The notes beneath the pieces were generated by a model that did not search any database, was not told the DNA's origin, and saw only the letters and a list, made by a program, of their open reading frames with translations. A stretch of 64,000 nt of DNA from a virus: positions 1 through 64,000 of IMG/VR virus record IMGVR_UViG_3300020183_000053, one strand, 5' to 3'. The position numbers and the translations under genes were made by a program. Below are positions 54,994 to 63,122 of this stretch, one piece after another; the stretch's first letter is position 1; each line of letters begins with the position of its first letter.

Positions 54994-57818
54994 CAGCCCA
55001 CCTCGCAGCCACTATCCGCCAGCGGGGCCGCAGGGTCAAGCGCATCCAGCTGCAGCTCCAGCAGCGCGTCCAGGTCAACCTCTGCGGGTACCGCAGAACG
55101 CCCCGCGCCCAGCTTCGGCTGGTCAGGTGCGTGCTCGGCCAGCCACTGGTGCATCTGCTGCACCTGCCCGTGCAGCGTGTGGCTGGGTGCCAGCCGCCGC
55201 TGCGCTTCACCCAGCAGCAGCCGCCCGATGCGCAGGTGGTACAGCGCGGCCTCGCGGAATGGCAGGTACCCGTTCCCCGCGCAGCGCATCGCTGCCTCAT
55301 AGCACGCCCACTGTTCCTCGCGGCGGTTATCGTTGCCGTATTGCAGGCCCAGGCTCACCCATGCGCCTGGGCTGGTGGGGTCGTCCTGCAGCTGCTTCAC
55401 GAGCAGGCGCGTGTACCGTGCCAGCTTGGCCTGCATGGCCTCGGGGCCGCCGCTCAGGCCACGGTGGTCCACGGTGAACGGGGCATAGCGCACCTGCGGG
55501 TGGATGCCGCGCTCACCCAGGGCGGCCATTCCCTTTTCCAGTGTCTCGTGCACCCTGTAGCTGAACCGCAGGATGCCACCTGCCAGCCGGAACAGCCGGG
55601 TGTTTTCGGACCAGTTCCAGGCGCCGTCTGCCCGCCAGTTACGGAACCGGAACAGCCACGCCCAGCTGTCGGTGACCTCGACCATGCGGCGCAGCGCAAT
55701 CGTGGCCAGGAACGTGCTCTCATACTGCTCGTCGGGGTCCATCACAAGGCACCACGCGCAGCCCAGCTCGCGCAGCCGGTCCACGCCCGCGTTCCGCGCT
55801 GTGCCCAGGTCGTCATTCAGCGGGTGGTACACCCACTCCGCACCGTACCGGGCGGCCACGTACTGCACGTCGGCGCTGGGCGCGGTGCCCTCGGGGCCGG
55901 TCCACACCAGCACCACGTGGTCAGCCAGCGCATACAGGCTGTCAAGGTGGCGGTGCAGGTCGTACAGCTGCTCGCCATCGTGCCACAGCATGGTGAACCC
56001 CAGCCCGTTGTCAGGCTGCCAGGGTGCCAGCTGCATCCCCTCCTCGCGCACGATGTGGTCGTACCCGCCCGCGCCACTGGTGCGTCCCTGGGTGAGCACA
56101 CTATCGGGGTTCTTGTCTTTGCCACGGTAGAACGCCACTTTCCGCAGCCGGTCAGCGTGGCGCAGGTATCCATAGTGACGGAACCGCAGAGCGGCCACGC
56201 GCTTGGCGTTCTCCCCCGCATCGGGCACGTTCCCGCAGTGCAGCCCGATGTCGTTGCCCGCCAGCACGTTCTGCACGCTGGGGTGGGTCACACGCCACAG
56301 GCGGAACCCGCGCATCGAGCTGCGATAGTCGGGGCCGCACCACGGCACGTCCACGCGGCACAGGCGCGGGCTGTCCCAGTGGTTCGCCCAGCCCACGTCA
56401 TAGTGGGTCACCAGCGGGTCGGGGTTGCGCATCCACTTCTGCAGCAGGGCGCGGTCCACCCGTTCCTCCACCACCTCGTCGTGGTCAACGCTCAGCAGCC
56501 AGTCGGGCGCAAGCTGCAGCGCCAGCCGGATGGCGGCGTTGCGCTCGTCGCGCTCGTTCCACTCGCCCACCCAGCTGCGCACCAGCACAGGCACGTCACG
56601 CTGGCTGCAGGCACTGGCCAGCCGCTCGGCCCACACCTGCAGCACGGCGGCCTGCTCGTCTGGCGTGGCGTCACGGCAGGCCTCCAGCAGCGCCTGCTCT
56701 GCAGGCTCGAACAAGCCAGCACGCCACTCGGGTGTGGTGGTAACCTCCGCAGGGTTGCCGGTGAGCAGGATAGCGATGCCGTCCACCAGCTGGCTGGTGC
56801 GCCCGATGCTGGCGCGCAGCATCGCAAGGTCGTTCGGCACGTGCAGCTTCACGCGCCACAGCGCCACCAGCCGCTGCTCGCGGTCGGTGTAGCCCTCCCA
56901 GGTGCGCAGGTACGTCGGCAGGTTCGCCAGCCCGCGCTGCGCATCGGGGAACACAGCGTCCAGCGTCTGGTGGCCCAGGTGGTGAACGTAGCAGTTAGTC
57001 GCGATGGCCATACGCCAGCCCAGCAGCTGCACACGCGCGGCGATGTCGTTGTCATCGTACCCGCCGATACCGTACTGCGGGCGGATCAGACACGGCTGGC
57101 CCTCGTGCTGCTCCAGCAGCTGCAGCAGGCACTCGCGGCCATACAGCACGCACAGCCCTGACAGGAAGCTGGCGGCCATCGGTGTCCACCCGTTCTGCTC
57201 GGCGTAGTCAGCAGCGAAACGGTCCAGCATGGCGTCTGCATCTGCCGTGAAGGCGCTGCCTGTCGCCATCTTTACGTCGGGCGCACGCACCTGCTGCATA
57301 CCCGCCACCACGTTTGACACGGGGCCGACCATGCCGATGCGCCCGTAGCCACCCACAGGGTGCGCGGGCGCCTGCTGACCGTAGCCCGCCACCTCACCCT
57401 GCAGCCGAACGTCGGGCGTGTGCAGCGCACCGTGCATCCGGTGCAGCCAGCCGGGCGTCACGCGCACGTCGTCGTTCATGATCACCACAGCGGGCGGCAG
57501 CCCACCGTGCTCCAGCGCCACCTGCACCCCTGCGTTCACAGCGCCAGCCCAGCCCGCAGGCCCAGGCATCTGCACCCACTGCAGCAGCACCTGCTGGCGC
57601 TCGCCGCTCGCCGCCTGGACCATCGCCGCCACCTGCTGCTGCAGCTGGTCGATACTGCCGTCTGCCAGCCCCTGCGGCAGCGGGTTCACGACCAGCATCA
57701 GCCGCCAGCGGTCCACCTGTGTGCAGGTGAGCAGGCGCTGCACGCACGGCAGCACCAGATCGGCGCGCCCCATCGTGGGCACAATGACGAGGCAGTGGTG
57801 TTCGTTGTCGTGGTGCAT
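54993..57818 (-). CDS. Multi-domain glycosyltransferase, 941 aa
   Basis: ATG 57818 (GGGGAG, 9 bases). The N-terminal GT-A domain (GT2-like): CLVIVPTMGRADLVLPCVQR, WAGAVNAGVQVALEHGG, VVIMNDDVRVTPGWLHRMH with the metal-binding Asp-Asp. A middle region has NAAIRLALQLAPDWLLSVDH-DEVVE (second donor-site-like Asp-His-Asp) and VNWAN-like motifs. The third GT2-like domain: LADHVVLVWTG, HPLNDDLGTARNAGVDRLRE, WCLVMDPDEQYE. A C-terminal TPR-like helical part ends the protein. Acts probably on a virion or host glycan; embedded among tail genes and near rmlB and a methyltransferase. Confidence 0.82.
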   Translation of the reverse strand: MHHDNEHHCLVIVPTMGRADLVLPCVQRLLTCTQVDRWRLMLVVNPLPQGLADGSIDQLQQQVAAMVQAASGERQQVLLQWVQMPGPAGWAGAVNAGVQVALEHGGLPPAVVIMNDDVRVTPGWLHRMHGALHTPDVRLQGEVAGYGQQAPAHPVGGYGRIGMVGPVSNVVAGMQQVRAPDVKMATGSAFTADADAMLDRFAADYAEQNGWTPMAASFLSGLCVLYGRECLLQLLEQHEGQPCLIRPQYGIGGYDDNDIAARVQLLGWRMAIATNCYVHHLGHQTLDAVFPDAQRGLANLPTYLRTWEGYTDREQRLVALWRVKLHVPNDLAMLRASIGRTSQLVDGIAILLTGNPAEVTTTPEWRAGLFEPAEQALLEACRDATPDEQAAVLQVWAERLASACSQRDVPVLVRSWVGEWNERDERNAAIRLALQLAPDWLLSVDHDEVVEERVDRALLQKWMRNPDPLVTHYDVGWANHWDSPRLCRVDVPWCGPDYRSSMRGFRLWRVTHPSVQNVLAGNDIGLHCGNVPDAGENAKRVAALRFRHYGYLRHADRLRKVAFYRGKDKNPDSVLTQGRTSGAGGYDHIVREEGMQLAPWQPDNGLGFTMLWHDGEQLYDLHRHLDSLYALADHVVLVWTGPEGTAPSADVQYVAARYGAEWVYHPLNDDLGTARNAGVDRLRELGCAWCLVMDPDEQYESTFLATIALRRMVEVTDSWAWLFRFRNWRADGAWNWSENTRLFRLAGGILRFSYRVHETLEKGMAALGERGIHPQVRYAPFTVDHRGLSGGPEAMQAKLARYTRLLVKQLQDDPTSPGAWVSLGLQYGNDNRREEQWACYEAAMRCAGNGYLPFREAALYHLRIGRLLLGEAQRRLAPSHTLHGQVQQMHQWLAEHAPDQPKLGAGRSAVPAEVDLDALLELQLDALDPAAPLADSGCEVG

Positions 57819-57860
57819 CTTCTGCGCTCCCCGCCTCTCGGGCGTGTGTGTGGGGTGCGC

Positions 57861-57869
57861 AGTGTATCG
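57861..57869 (-). promoter_or_regulatory. Late-type -10 element upstream of glycosyltransferase
   Basis: Minus strand CGATACACT (-10-like TACACT), preceded by GTAGCCC and followed by GCGC. In the 78-base gap before the start at 57818. Confidence 0.4.
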
Positions 57870-57896
57870 CGGGCGGGCTACCTTGGGGAGCCAGCG

Positions 57897-58526
57897 TCAG
57901 GGCGCGTACCTGTCAGCCCGCAGCTGCCAGTGGTGTGGGCGCACGCCGAAGCCCACACGCACCTCACGCACGCCACCCACCAGCCACTGGTCGCCAGTGG
58001 CCTGCTCCACGATGTAGTCCTGCGGGCTGGGCGCCCAGGTTTCCTCATAGTCCAGCAGGAACGTGGCGGCGTCCATCGCCTGCACGCCCTGGTTCTGCGC
58101 TGGTGCGCGCATGAACCCAGACCACCCCAGCACGGCGAGCTTCGCCTCGGCCACTGTCACCAGCATGAACTGCGGCGTGCCGTCCGCACTCACCGCCTGC
58201 ACCGCCACTGTCGGCACGGTGGCCTCGTTCGCCAGCCCGGTGGTGGCCACGCTGGTCAGTGTGGCGAAACGCTTGGTCGTCACCTGGGTTCCGTTTGCCG
58301 CGAAGGTTAGCGTTTCGCTCTGTGCCGCACCACCGGGTGCCGTGCCCACCAGCTCCACGGTGCCGCTGCCTGTGGTGCCGCCAGCCACAGTCACCTGCAG
58401 GAACGCCTGCCCCAGCAGGGCGCGGGTCGGCGTCAGCGTAGCTGCTGCGGTGGTGGCCACCAGCGCGAACGCCGTCTTTCGGCGCACGTCCACCACCGTG
58501 TTCGCGCTGCTGGTGACCGTGCTCAT
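57897..58526 (-). CDS. Structural protein, 209 aa
   Basis: ATG 58526 overlaps the methyltransferase stop (ATGA). Beta-rich: AFALVATTAAATLTPTRALL, FLQVTVAGGTTGSGTVELVG, QSETLTFAANGTQVTTKRFA, TGLANEATVPTVAVQAVSAD. Ig- or sandwich-like repeats of Thr/Val strands as in tail or capsid decoration proteins. A possible substrate for the neighbouring glycosyltransferase; that is inference. Confidence 0.65.
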   Translation of the reverse strand: MSTVTSSANTVVDVRRKTAFALVATTAAATLTPTRALLGQAFLQVTVAGGTTGSGTVELVGTAPGGAAQSETLTFAANGTQVTTKRFATLTSVATTGLANEATVPTVAVQAVSADGTPQFMLVTVAEAKLAVLGWSGFMRAPAQNQGVQAMDAATFLLDYEETWAPSPQDYIVEQATGDQWLVGGVREVRVGFGVRPHHWQLRADRYAP

Positions 58527-59032
58527 GCCTTGGTGCCCCACACGAACGTGTCCAGCCCATTCCGCTCCAGCCGCCCCTGCAGGCTGGCCCACCCACAGGC
58601 GGCGCGCAGCACCTGCAGCATTTCGTCGGGGTCGCGCCCCCCGTAGTAGCCGGGCGTCGGGCTGTCCTCCAGGTGGTGCTCGGGCCGCAGCCTGCTGGCA
58701 CAGCTGAACGCCAGCAGGCCACCGGGCCGCAGGTGCTGCGCCGCTGCCTGCAGTGTCTGCTGCCAGAACGGGTCATGCTCCAGCATCTCGGTGCTCACCA
58801 CCACGTCCACCGGGCCACCCACAGGTGGGTGCTCGTGGGCGATGCCCACCACGTCCACGCCAGCGCCAGCGTATGCGTCGATACCCAGGTAGTACGACGG
58901 CGCCGGGAACAGGCGGCGCGGGCTGCCGTTGATGTCGCGGCTGCCATACTCCAGCACTCGCGCACCAGCGGCGAACAGGTGGGGATGGTTCAGGCGCAGC
59001 CCGCTCAGCCAGTCCATGACGGTGGCGTGCAT
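58523..59032 (-). CDS. Class I SAM-dependent methyltransferase
   Basis: 169 residues. Rossmann-type: RVLEYGSRDINGSPRRLF (motif I variant), YYLGIDAYAGAGVDVVGIA (Asp for the SAM ribose), GPVDVVVSTEMLEHDPFWQQ (motif IV; small-molecule type), LRPGGLLAFSCAS. This pattern resembles methyltransferases acting on sugars or small molecules rather than DNA ones (no NPPY). Overlaps both neighbours; in a cluster with rmlB and the glycosyltransferase, so methylation of the transferred sugar is likely. Confidence 0.82.
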   Translation of the reverse strand: MHATVMDWLSGLRLNHPHLFAAGARVLEYGSRDINGSPRRLFPAPSYYLGIDAYAGAGVDVVGIAHEHPPVGGPVDVVVSTEMLEHDPFWQQTLQAAAQHLRPGGLLAFSCASRLRPEHHLEDSPTPGYYGGRDPDEMLQVLRAACGWASLQGRLERNGLDTFVWGTKA

Positions 59033-59652
59033 CAGCTCTCCAGGCTGGGCGGCGCCAGCGTTTCCGTGGTGGGGTCTGCCGCTGGCGCGTCGGCCTGCGC
59101 CTGCGTGTCGTGCGCTGTGGGCGCCTGTGCGGCCTGTGGGGGCGCCTCGGGCTGCGGGGCGGCGTCGGTGCGGACGGTGCGCTTGCGGGCCGCCTGCGGG
59201 GCGCTGGCGGGCGCCTGCAGCGTGTGCTGCGGCTCCCACGCACCGGCTGCCAGTGCCTGCACCTGCACCTGCGCTGCATCAGTCACCACCACCCGCAGCG
59301 CCGCATCGGCCACTGTCAGCGCGTGCACCTCGTGGTGCGTGGCCAGTACCTGCAGGGTGGCGGCCAGCTCGTCCACGGGGCCAGCCACCAGCACCACCAC
59401 GGCAGCGCGCAGGTCCGCGCTGCCCAGCTGCGCGCCCAGGTAGGCAGGGTCACCCGCCAGCAGGGTGGCACGCCCCACGTGCGCGCGCCAGCCGCCCGCT
59501 GCAGCCACCGCACGGCCACGCCCCACAGGCGGCAGGGTTGCGCCCGGTGGCTGGTCCAGCAGCAGCACGTGGCGCGCATAGTGCAGCCCAGGCTGGGCGC
59601 TGGGCAGCAGGTCCATCGTCGGCAGCACGCCCACCACGTCGTTCTGGCTCAC
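59032..59652 (-). CDS. Hypothetical protein, Ala/Pro-rich, 206 aa
   Basis: GTG 59652 overlaps the rmlB stop. N-terminal 120 residues form a mixed domain (YARHVLLLDQPPGATLPPV, GDPAYLGAQLGSADLRAAVV, DELAATLQVLATHHEVHAL), followed by a long Ala/Gln/Pro tail. Unknown; possibly tied to the sugar genes by translational coupling. Confidence 0.6.
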   Translation of the reverse strand: MSQNDVVGVLPTMDLLPSAQPGLHYARHVLLLDQPPGATLPPVGRGRAVAAAGGWRAHVGRATLLAGDPAYLGAQLGSADLRAAVVVLVAGPVDELAATLQVLATHHEVHALTVADAALRVVVTDAAQVQVQALAAGAWEPQHTLQAPASAPQAARKRTVRTDAAPQPEAPPQAAQAPTAHDTQAQADAPAADPTTETLAPPSLES

Positions 59653-60638
59653 GATGCCTCCATTTCAGTGAACGGCGCCAGCTCAACGCTGGAGCCATGG
59701 TATTCGCTCAGCAGGGCGCGCAGGTTTTCGGGCGCCAGCAGGTCGGCGGTGGCTTCCCAGCCCAGGGCGCGCAGGCGGCTGCCGTCCACGCGGTAGGCTG
59801 CATCCTGCCCAGGCCGGTCAGGGCTGGTGACCACAGCCTCGTCCTCGTGCACGCCCAGCTGGGAGGCCAGCGCCAGCACCACCTCGCGCACGCTTGCCAC
59901 ACGTGGTCCGGCGATATTGAAGGTGGCACCAGTGTTCACCGCGCCCGCAGCCAGCCACGCGGCCACGTTGCACAGCGCGTCCGCGAACTCGTGCACCGCC
60001 ACCCACTGTCGCAGCTGGGTGCCGCCACCGTGCAGTGGCACAGGGCGGCCCGCCTGCAGCAGCGCGCAGGCAATCGGCAGCAGCTTCTCGCCCAGCTGTC
60101 CCGCCCCCCATGCGTTGCACCCGCGCGTGATGGCGTACTGCAGCCCGGCGCTGGTGCCCATCGCGCGCACCGCCAGCTCCCCGGCTGCCTTGCCTGCGCT
60201 GTAGGGGCTGCTCGGGCGCAGCACGCTCCACTCTGGATAGGGGCCACTCAACGCAGGGCCATACACCTCGTCGGTGCTGCAGTAGACCAGCGGCACACCA
60301 GCCGACGCGCACGCAGCGGCCACCACCTGGGTGCCGTAGCCGTTGACCAGCATAGCCTCGCCCGGCTGCTGCAGGCTGCGGTCCACGTGCGACTGCGCCG
60401 CAAGGTGCAGCACTACGTCGGGGCGCGCGCCTGCCAGTGCCACCCGCACGTCGTCGGGCGAGCACACGTCACCCAGCCACAGCTGGTCGCCCAGCGCGCT
60501 CTCCACAGCGCCCCACCCGGTGGCGGCACGGGTGCGCGCGTCCAGCACGGTGACACTGCGCGCGCCGTGCGCCTGCGCCAGCTGGCGCACCACGTGCTGC
60601 CCGATGAACCCTGCACCACCTGTGACCAGCGTGCGCAT
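59649..60638 (-). CDS. rmlB: RmlB-like NAD-dependent dehydratase/epimerase
   Basis: 329 residues. SDR fold: LVTGGAGFIGQHVVRQLAQ (NAD site), LHLAAQSHVDRSLQQP, VYCSTDEVYGPAL (the Thr-Asp-Glu catalytic set of dTDP-glucose 4,6-dehydratase), SSPYSAGKAAGELAVRAM (Tyr-x3-Lys), TRGCNAWGAGQLGEKLLPI, and GRPVPLHGGGTQLRQWVAVH. Forms dTDP-4-keto-6-deoxyglucose. rmlC and rmlD are far away in the early region; no rmlA is visible. ATG 60638 is coupled to the previous stop. Confidence 0.88.
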   Translation of the reverse strand: MRTLVTGGAGFIGQHVVRQLAQAHGARSVTVLDARTRAATGWGAVESALGDQLWLGDVCSPDDVRVALAGARPDVVLHLAAQSHVDRSLQQPGEAMLVNGYGTQVVAAACASAGVPLVYCSTDEVYGPALSGPYPEWSVLRPSSPYSAGKAAGELAVRAMGTSAGLQYAITRGCNAWGAGQLGEKLLPIACALLQAGRPVPLHGGGTQLRQWVAVHEFADALCNVAAWLAAGAVNTGATFNIAGPRVASVREVVLALASQLGVHEDEAVVTSPDRPGQDAAYRVDGSRLRALGWEATADLLAPENLRALLSEYHGSSVELAPFTEMEAS

Positions 60639-60862
60639 CACCGCCCCCTCGTGCGCCGTGTGCGGCGCGGCTCCGCTGCTGGCAGTTCCACCTGCTGCCA
60701 GCGTTTGCGCTGCAGCACCACCGCAGCCGTGGCGGTGTGTGCCTGGGCCAGCCACCCGCCTGCGGTGCGCTGGCAGGTCACCGCCTCTTCTGGCGTGTGT
60801 ACCACCAGCCCCTCGTCAGGGTCGCCGTCAACGTGTGGGCGTGTCCAGTGCGTGGTGGTCAT
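60638..60862 (-). CDS. Small hypothetical protein, 74 aa
   Basis: GTG/ATG region at 60862 overlaps the connector stop. MTTTHWTRPHVDGDPDEGLV starts the protein, and a basic C-terminus (VLQRKRWQQVELPAAEPRRT) ends it. Could be a small neck or regulatory protein. No family. Confidence 0.55.
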   Translation of the reverse strand: MTTTHWTRPHVDGDPDEGLVVHTPEEAVTCQRTAGGWLAQAHTATAAVVLQRKRWQQVELPAAEPRRTRRTRGR

Positions 60863-61428
60863 GCGGTGGCGTCCGCAGGGAACGCCCGCACGTACCGAGC
60901 CAGGATTGCAAGCGCGGCGGCTGGCAGCGCGCTCTCGTCCAGCGTGTACCTGTAGCCGGAAGCGCCCTCACTGCTCATTCCAGCGTGCCGCGCCCGATTG
61001 AACTCTGCCACAGCGCACAGCGTGGCGGCGTGCTGCAGGTCCGCAGGCGGCTGCGCGTACCCGAACGTGTACGTGACCGCCACCTGCTGGCGCCCCTCGG
61101 GGAAGTAATACCCCAGCGGGGCCAGCCGCACGATGCCGGGTCGGTTGTCCACGTACCACTGCGTGGCCTGCAGTGTGCTGCCCGTACACACCACTGCCGC
61201 CACACTCTCCACAGGGAAGCCACGCAGGCGCAGCTCGCTGGTTCCTGCGTTTTCGATGTCGTACAGCTCAGTCACGGTGGTAGCGGTCAGCGCGGCCATG
61301 CCGCAGTAAGCCAGCACCTGCTGCTCGCCCACGTCCACGAGATCGTCCAGCAGGGCGTCGTGCATGGTGACGCCCGCCGGGATGCCGAGAACCCGCTTGC
61401 AGCGGGCGGTGCTGGTCAGTGTCGCCAT
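60859..61428 (-). CDS. Head-tail connector protein
   Basis: 189 residues, ATG 61428 (GAGGTGTGAG). STARCKRVLGIPAGVTMHDA, LLDDLVDVGEQQVLAYCGM, TTVTELYDIENAGTSELRLR, VLRLAPLGYYFPEGRQQVAV, VTYTFGYAQPPADLQHAATL: this is the usual pattern of HK97 gp6-like / DUF3199 phage head-tail connectors (helix hairpin followed by a beta hairpin). Next to the capsid genes. Confidence 0.8.
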   Translation of the reverse strand: MATLTSTARCKRVLGIPAGVTMHDALLDDLVDVGEQQVLAYCGMAALTATTVTELYDIENAGTSELRLRGFPVESVAAVVCTGSTLQATQWYVDNRPGIVRLAPLGYYFPEGRQQVAVTYTFGYAQPPADLQHAATLCAVAEFNRARHAGMSSEGASGYRYTLDESALPAAALAILARYVRAFPADATA

Positions 61429-61429
61429 C

Positions 61430-61936
61430 TCACACCTCGGCAGCGCGGGGTCCGCGCCGGTAGCGATAACCGACATTCCCATGCGCTGCTGCGTGGCGCC
61501 GCTGGCGCGGGGTCAGGTTGCACTCGGCCAGCCCCCGTTCCTCCAGCAGCCGGATGGTGGTGCGCCACTCGCCGTCCGTGATGCCGCTGGCCTGGACGAG
61601 CGCCCGCTTGTCCTGCCACTGGTCGGTGAGCGCCGCGAAGATAGCGCGCTGGCTGGGTGTGCTGATGCGTGGTTTCGCGTCCTCAAGCGCCTGCAGCCAC
61701 TCGGCGGTGCAGTCCTGCCAGCCCAGGCACAGCGCCCGCGCGTGTGCAGCCTCACCCTGCAGGAACAGGGTATGTGCCACCTCACCACCCAGCTCAATGG
61801 CGCGGCTGTCGGTGGCCTCGTCATACGTGGCGAAGGCGATAGGCTGCGCGTCGTGGTGCGCTGCATCCCGGTCGTAACGCCGCAGGACGAACCGATAGGT
61901 GCCTGCAGCTGGCGGGGTGTCGTCGATTGCACTCAT
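61430..61936 (-). CDS. Hypothetical protein with winged-helix-like end
   Basis: 168 residues, ATG 61936. N-terminal strand-rich part (GTYRFVLRRYDRDAAHHDA, IAFATYDEATDSRAIELGGE). C-terminal segment (QSWKRALVQASG-like QWQDKRALVQASGITDGEWR, TTIRLLEERGLAECNLTPRQ) reads like a winged helix. Between capsid and connector genes; preceded by a late-type -10 element. Confidence 0.6.
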   Translation of the reverse strand: MSAIDDTPPAAGTYRFVLRRYDRDAAHHDAQPIAFATYDEATDSRAIELGGEVAHTLFLQGEAAHARALCLGWQDCTAEWLQALEDAKPRISTPSQRAIFAALTDQWQDKRALVQASGITDGEWRTTIRLLEERGLAECNLTPRQRRHAAAHGNVGYRYRRGPRAAEV

Positions 61937-61957
61937 GGGGTGCGCCCTCCTGCGCGG

Positions 61958-61966
61958 ACTGTATCA
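61958..61966 (-). promoter_or_regulatory. Late-type extended -10 element
   Basis: Minus strand TGATACAGT, identical to 52734-52742. 22 bases before the start at 61936. Confidence 0.45.
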
Positions 61967-62045
61967 CGCGCGCAGTGTGGGTGCGCAGCACAGCCCTGCA
62001 GGGTGCGCAGCTGCACCTGCGCTGCGCACCACCCGCGCAGCAGAA

Positions 62046-62076
62046 CGCCCGCCCAGCCGGGCGGCTGGTGCGGGCG
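62046..62076 (-). terminator. Hairpin after major capsid gene
   Basis: CGCCCGC (62046-62052) and GCGGGCG (62070-62076) with inner CCAGCCGGGCGGCTGG; minus strand then TTCTG. A second hairpin, GCCGCC-GGGT-GGCGGC, lies at about 62083-62098 between it and the capsid stop. May reduce readthrough so that capsid exceeds downstream proteins. Confidence 0.6.
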
Positions 62077-62111
62077 CTGTGTGCCGCCGGGTGGCGGCGC
62101 GGTGCCGTCGC

Positions 62112-63119
62112 TTAGGTGGCGGCGATACCGGCCAGCACGCTGGCGCCCTTGGTGTTCGCGAGCACCACAGCGCCGTCCCAGTAGATGTCGAACTGGTCGA
62201 ACTGGCTGTCGGTGGTGGCCAGCGGCATCATGGTCATCGGGGTCAGCTCTTCCAGGTAGGCGAAACGCTTGTTCACCACCACCAGCGCGGTGGTGGGGTT
62301 GGTGGCTTCGCCCGCGAACGCCGTGATGCTGGTGCCGCTCCAGCTCATGGCGTCAGACATGCCGGTGGACACCACCAGGGGGATGCCGTCGTAGGTCCGC
62401 ACGCGGAACCCAGCGGCGATCTCCACCTCATTGATGAACTGCTGCTGCGCCTGCAGGGCGGCGTTCAGCTTGCGGATACCCTTGAACGAACCGTAGATAA
62501 CGAGATCGCTGCGGTTACCGCTGCCGCGCACGCTGTCGATGGTTTCGTCCAGCTTCGCCAGGGTGAGACTGCCGCCTGCGCTGGCGCTGGTCTGCGCCAC
62601 CACCTGCCCGCCGACCGCGTTGATGAGGGTCAGCAGACCGTTCATCATATTCGCGTCGCCGCCCGCGCCGTTGTTCCCGACGAAGATGCACGCCTCCAGC
62701 GCCTCGTTGAAGTCGTCAGCCTTCTGCATCATTTCTTCGGCGAGGATGTCGATGTAGCTGCGGCCACGTGCCCGCATCTTGCGGGTGACGCGCCCACGGG
62801 TGGCGAGCGTGGCGTAGGTGAACGTCGCCTGCGCGTAGCTGCCAGTGCTCTCCACCACGCTGTCGGTGTCAGCCACCCACACGTCGCCCACGCTCATGGA
62901 GCTGGCGGTGCGGCGGTTGATGATGGCTGCCGAACCGCTGCCCGGCTTGCGGTCCATCGTCCCCAGGGCGCCGAACTCGCGGATCGACAGCTGCTGGATG
63001 ATGCGGTTGGTGAAGTTCTGGACCAGCGTGCTGCCAGCGCCAGCGACGTTGATGGCGCGGGCGAACGCCTCGCGCTTCGACGGGTCGAGGCCCGCCCACA
63101 CGGTAGGGGTGGTGCTCAT
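62112..63119 (-). CDS. Major capsid protein
   Basis: 335 residues. RAINVAGAGSTLVQNFTNRI, FGALGTMDRKPGSGSAAIIN, VGDVWVADTDSVVESTGSYA, KMRARGRSYIDILAEEMMQK, DLVIYGSFKGIRKLNAALQA, and IPLVVSTGMSDA correspond to an HK97-fold major capsid protein of the type found in many high-GC phages. Starts ATG 63119, 4 bases before the stop of the maturation protein. Likely the most abundant product; codons ATC/AAC/GAC elevated. Confidence 0.85.
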   Translation of the reverse strand: MSTTPTVWAGLDPSKREAFARAINVAGAGSTLVQNFTNRIIQQLSIREFGALGTMDRKPGSGSAAIINRRTASSMSVGDVWVADTDSVVESTGSYAQATFTYATLATRGRVTRKMRARGRSYIDILAEEMMQKADDFNEALEACIFVGNNGAGGDANMMNGLLTLINAVGGQVVAQTSASAGGSLTLAKLDETIDSVRGSGNRSDLVIYGSFKGIRKLNAALQAQQQFINEVEIAAGFRVRTYDGIPLVVSTGMSDAMSWSGTSITAFAGEATNPTTALVVVNKRFAYLEELTPMTMMPLATTDSQFDQFDIYWDGAVVLANTKGASVLAGIAAT

Positions 63120-63122
63120 GGC

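Noticed and set aside
57861-57869. GTAGCCC-GATA elements as sigma-70 promoters with a fixed -35
   Set aside because: Spacing between GTAGCCC and the -10-like part varies from 13 to 25 bases, so GTAGCCC cannot be a normal -35; only the -10-like element was kept.
58523-59032. DNA methyltransferase
   Set aside because: No NPPY or DPPY motif or target-recognition domain; context is sugar transfer, so a small-molecule or glycan methyltransferase is preferred.
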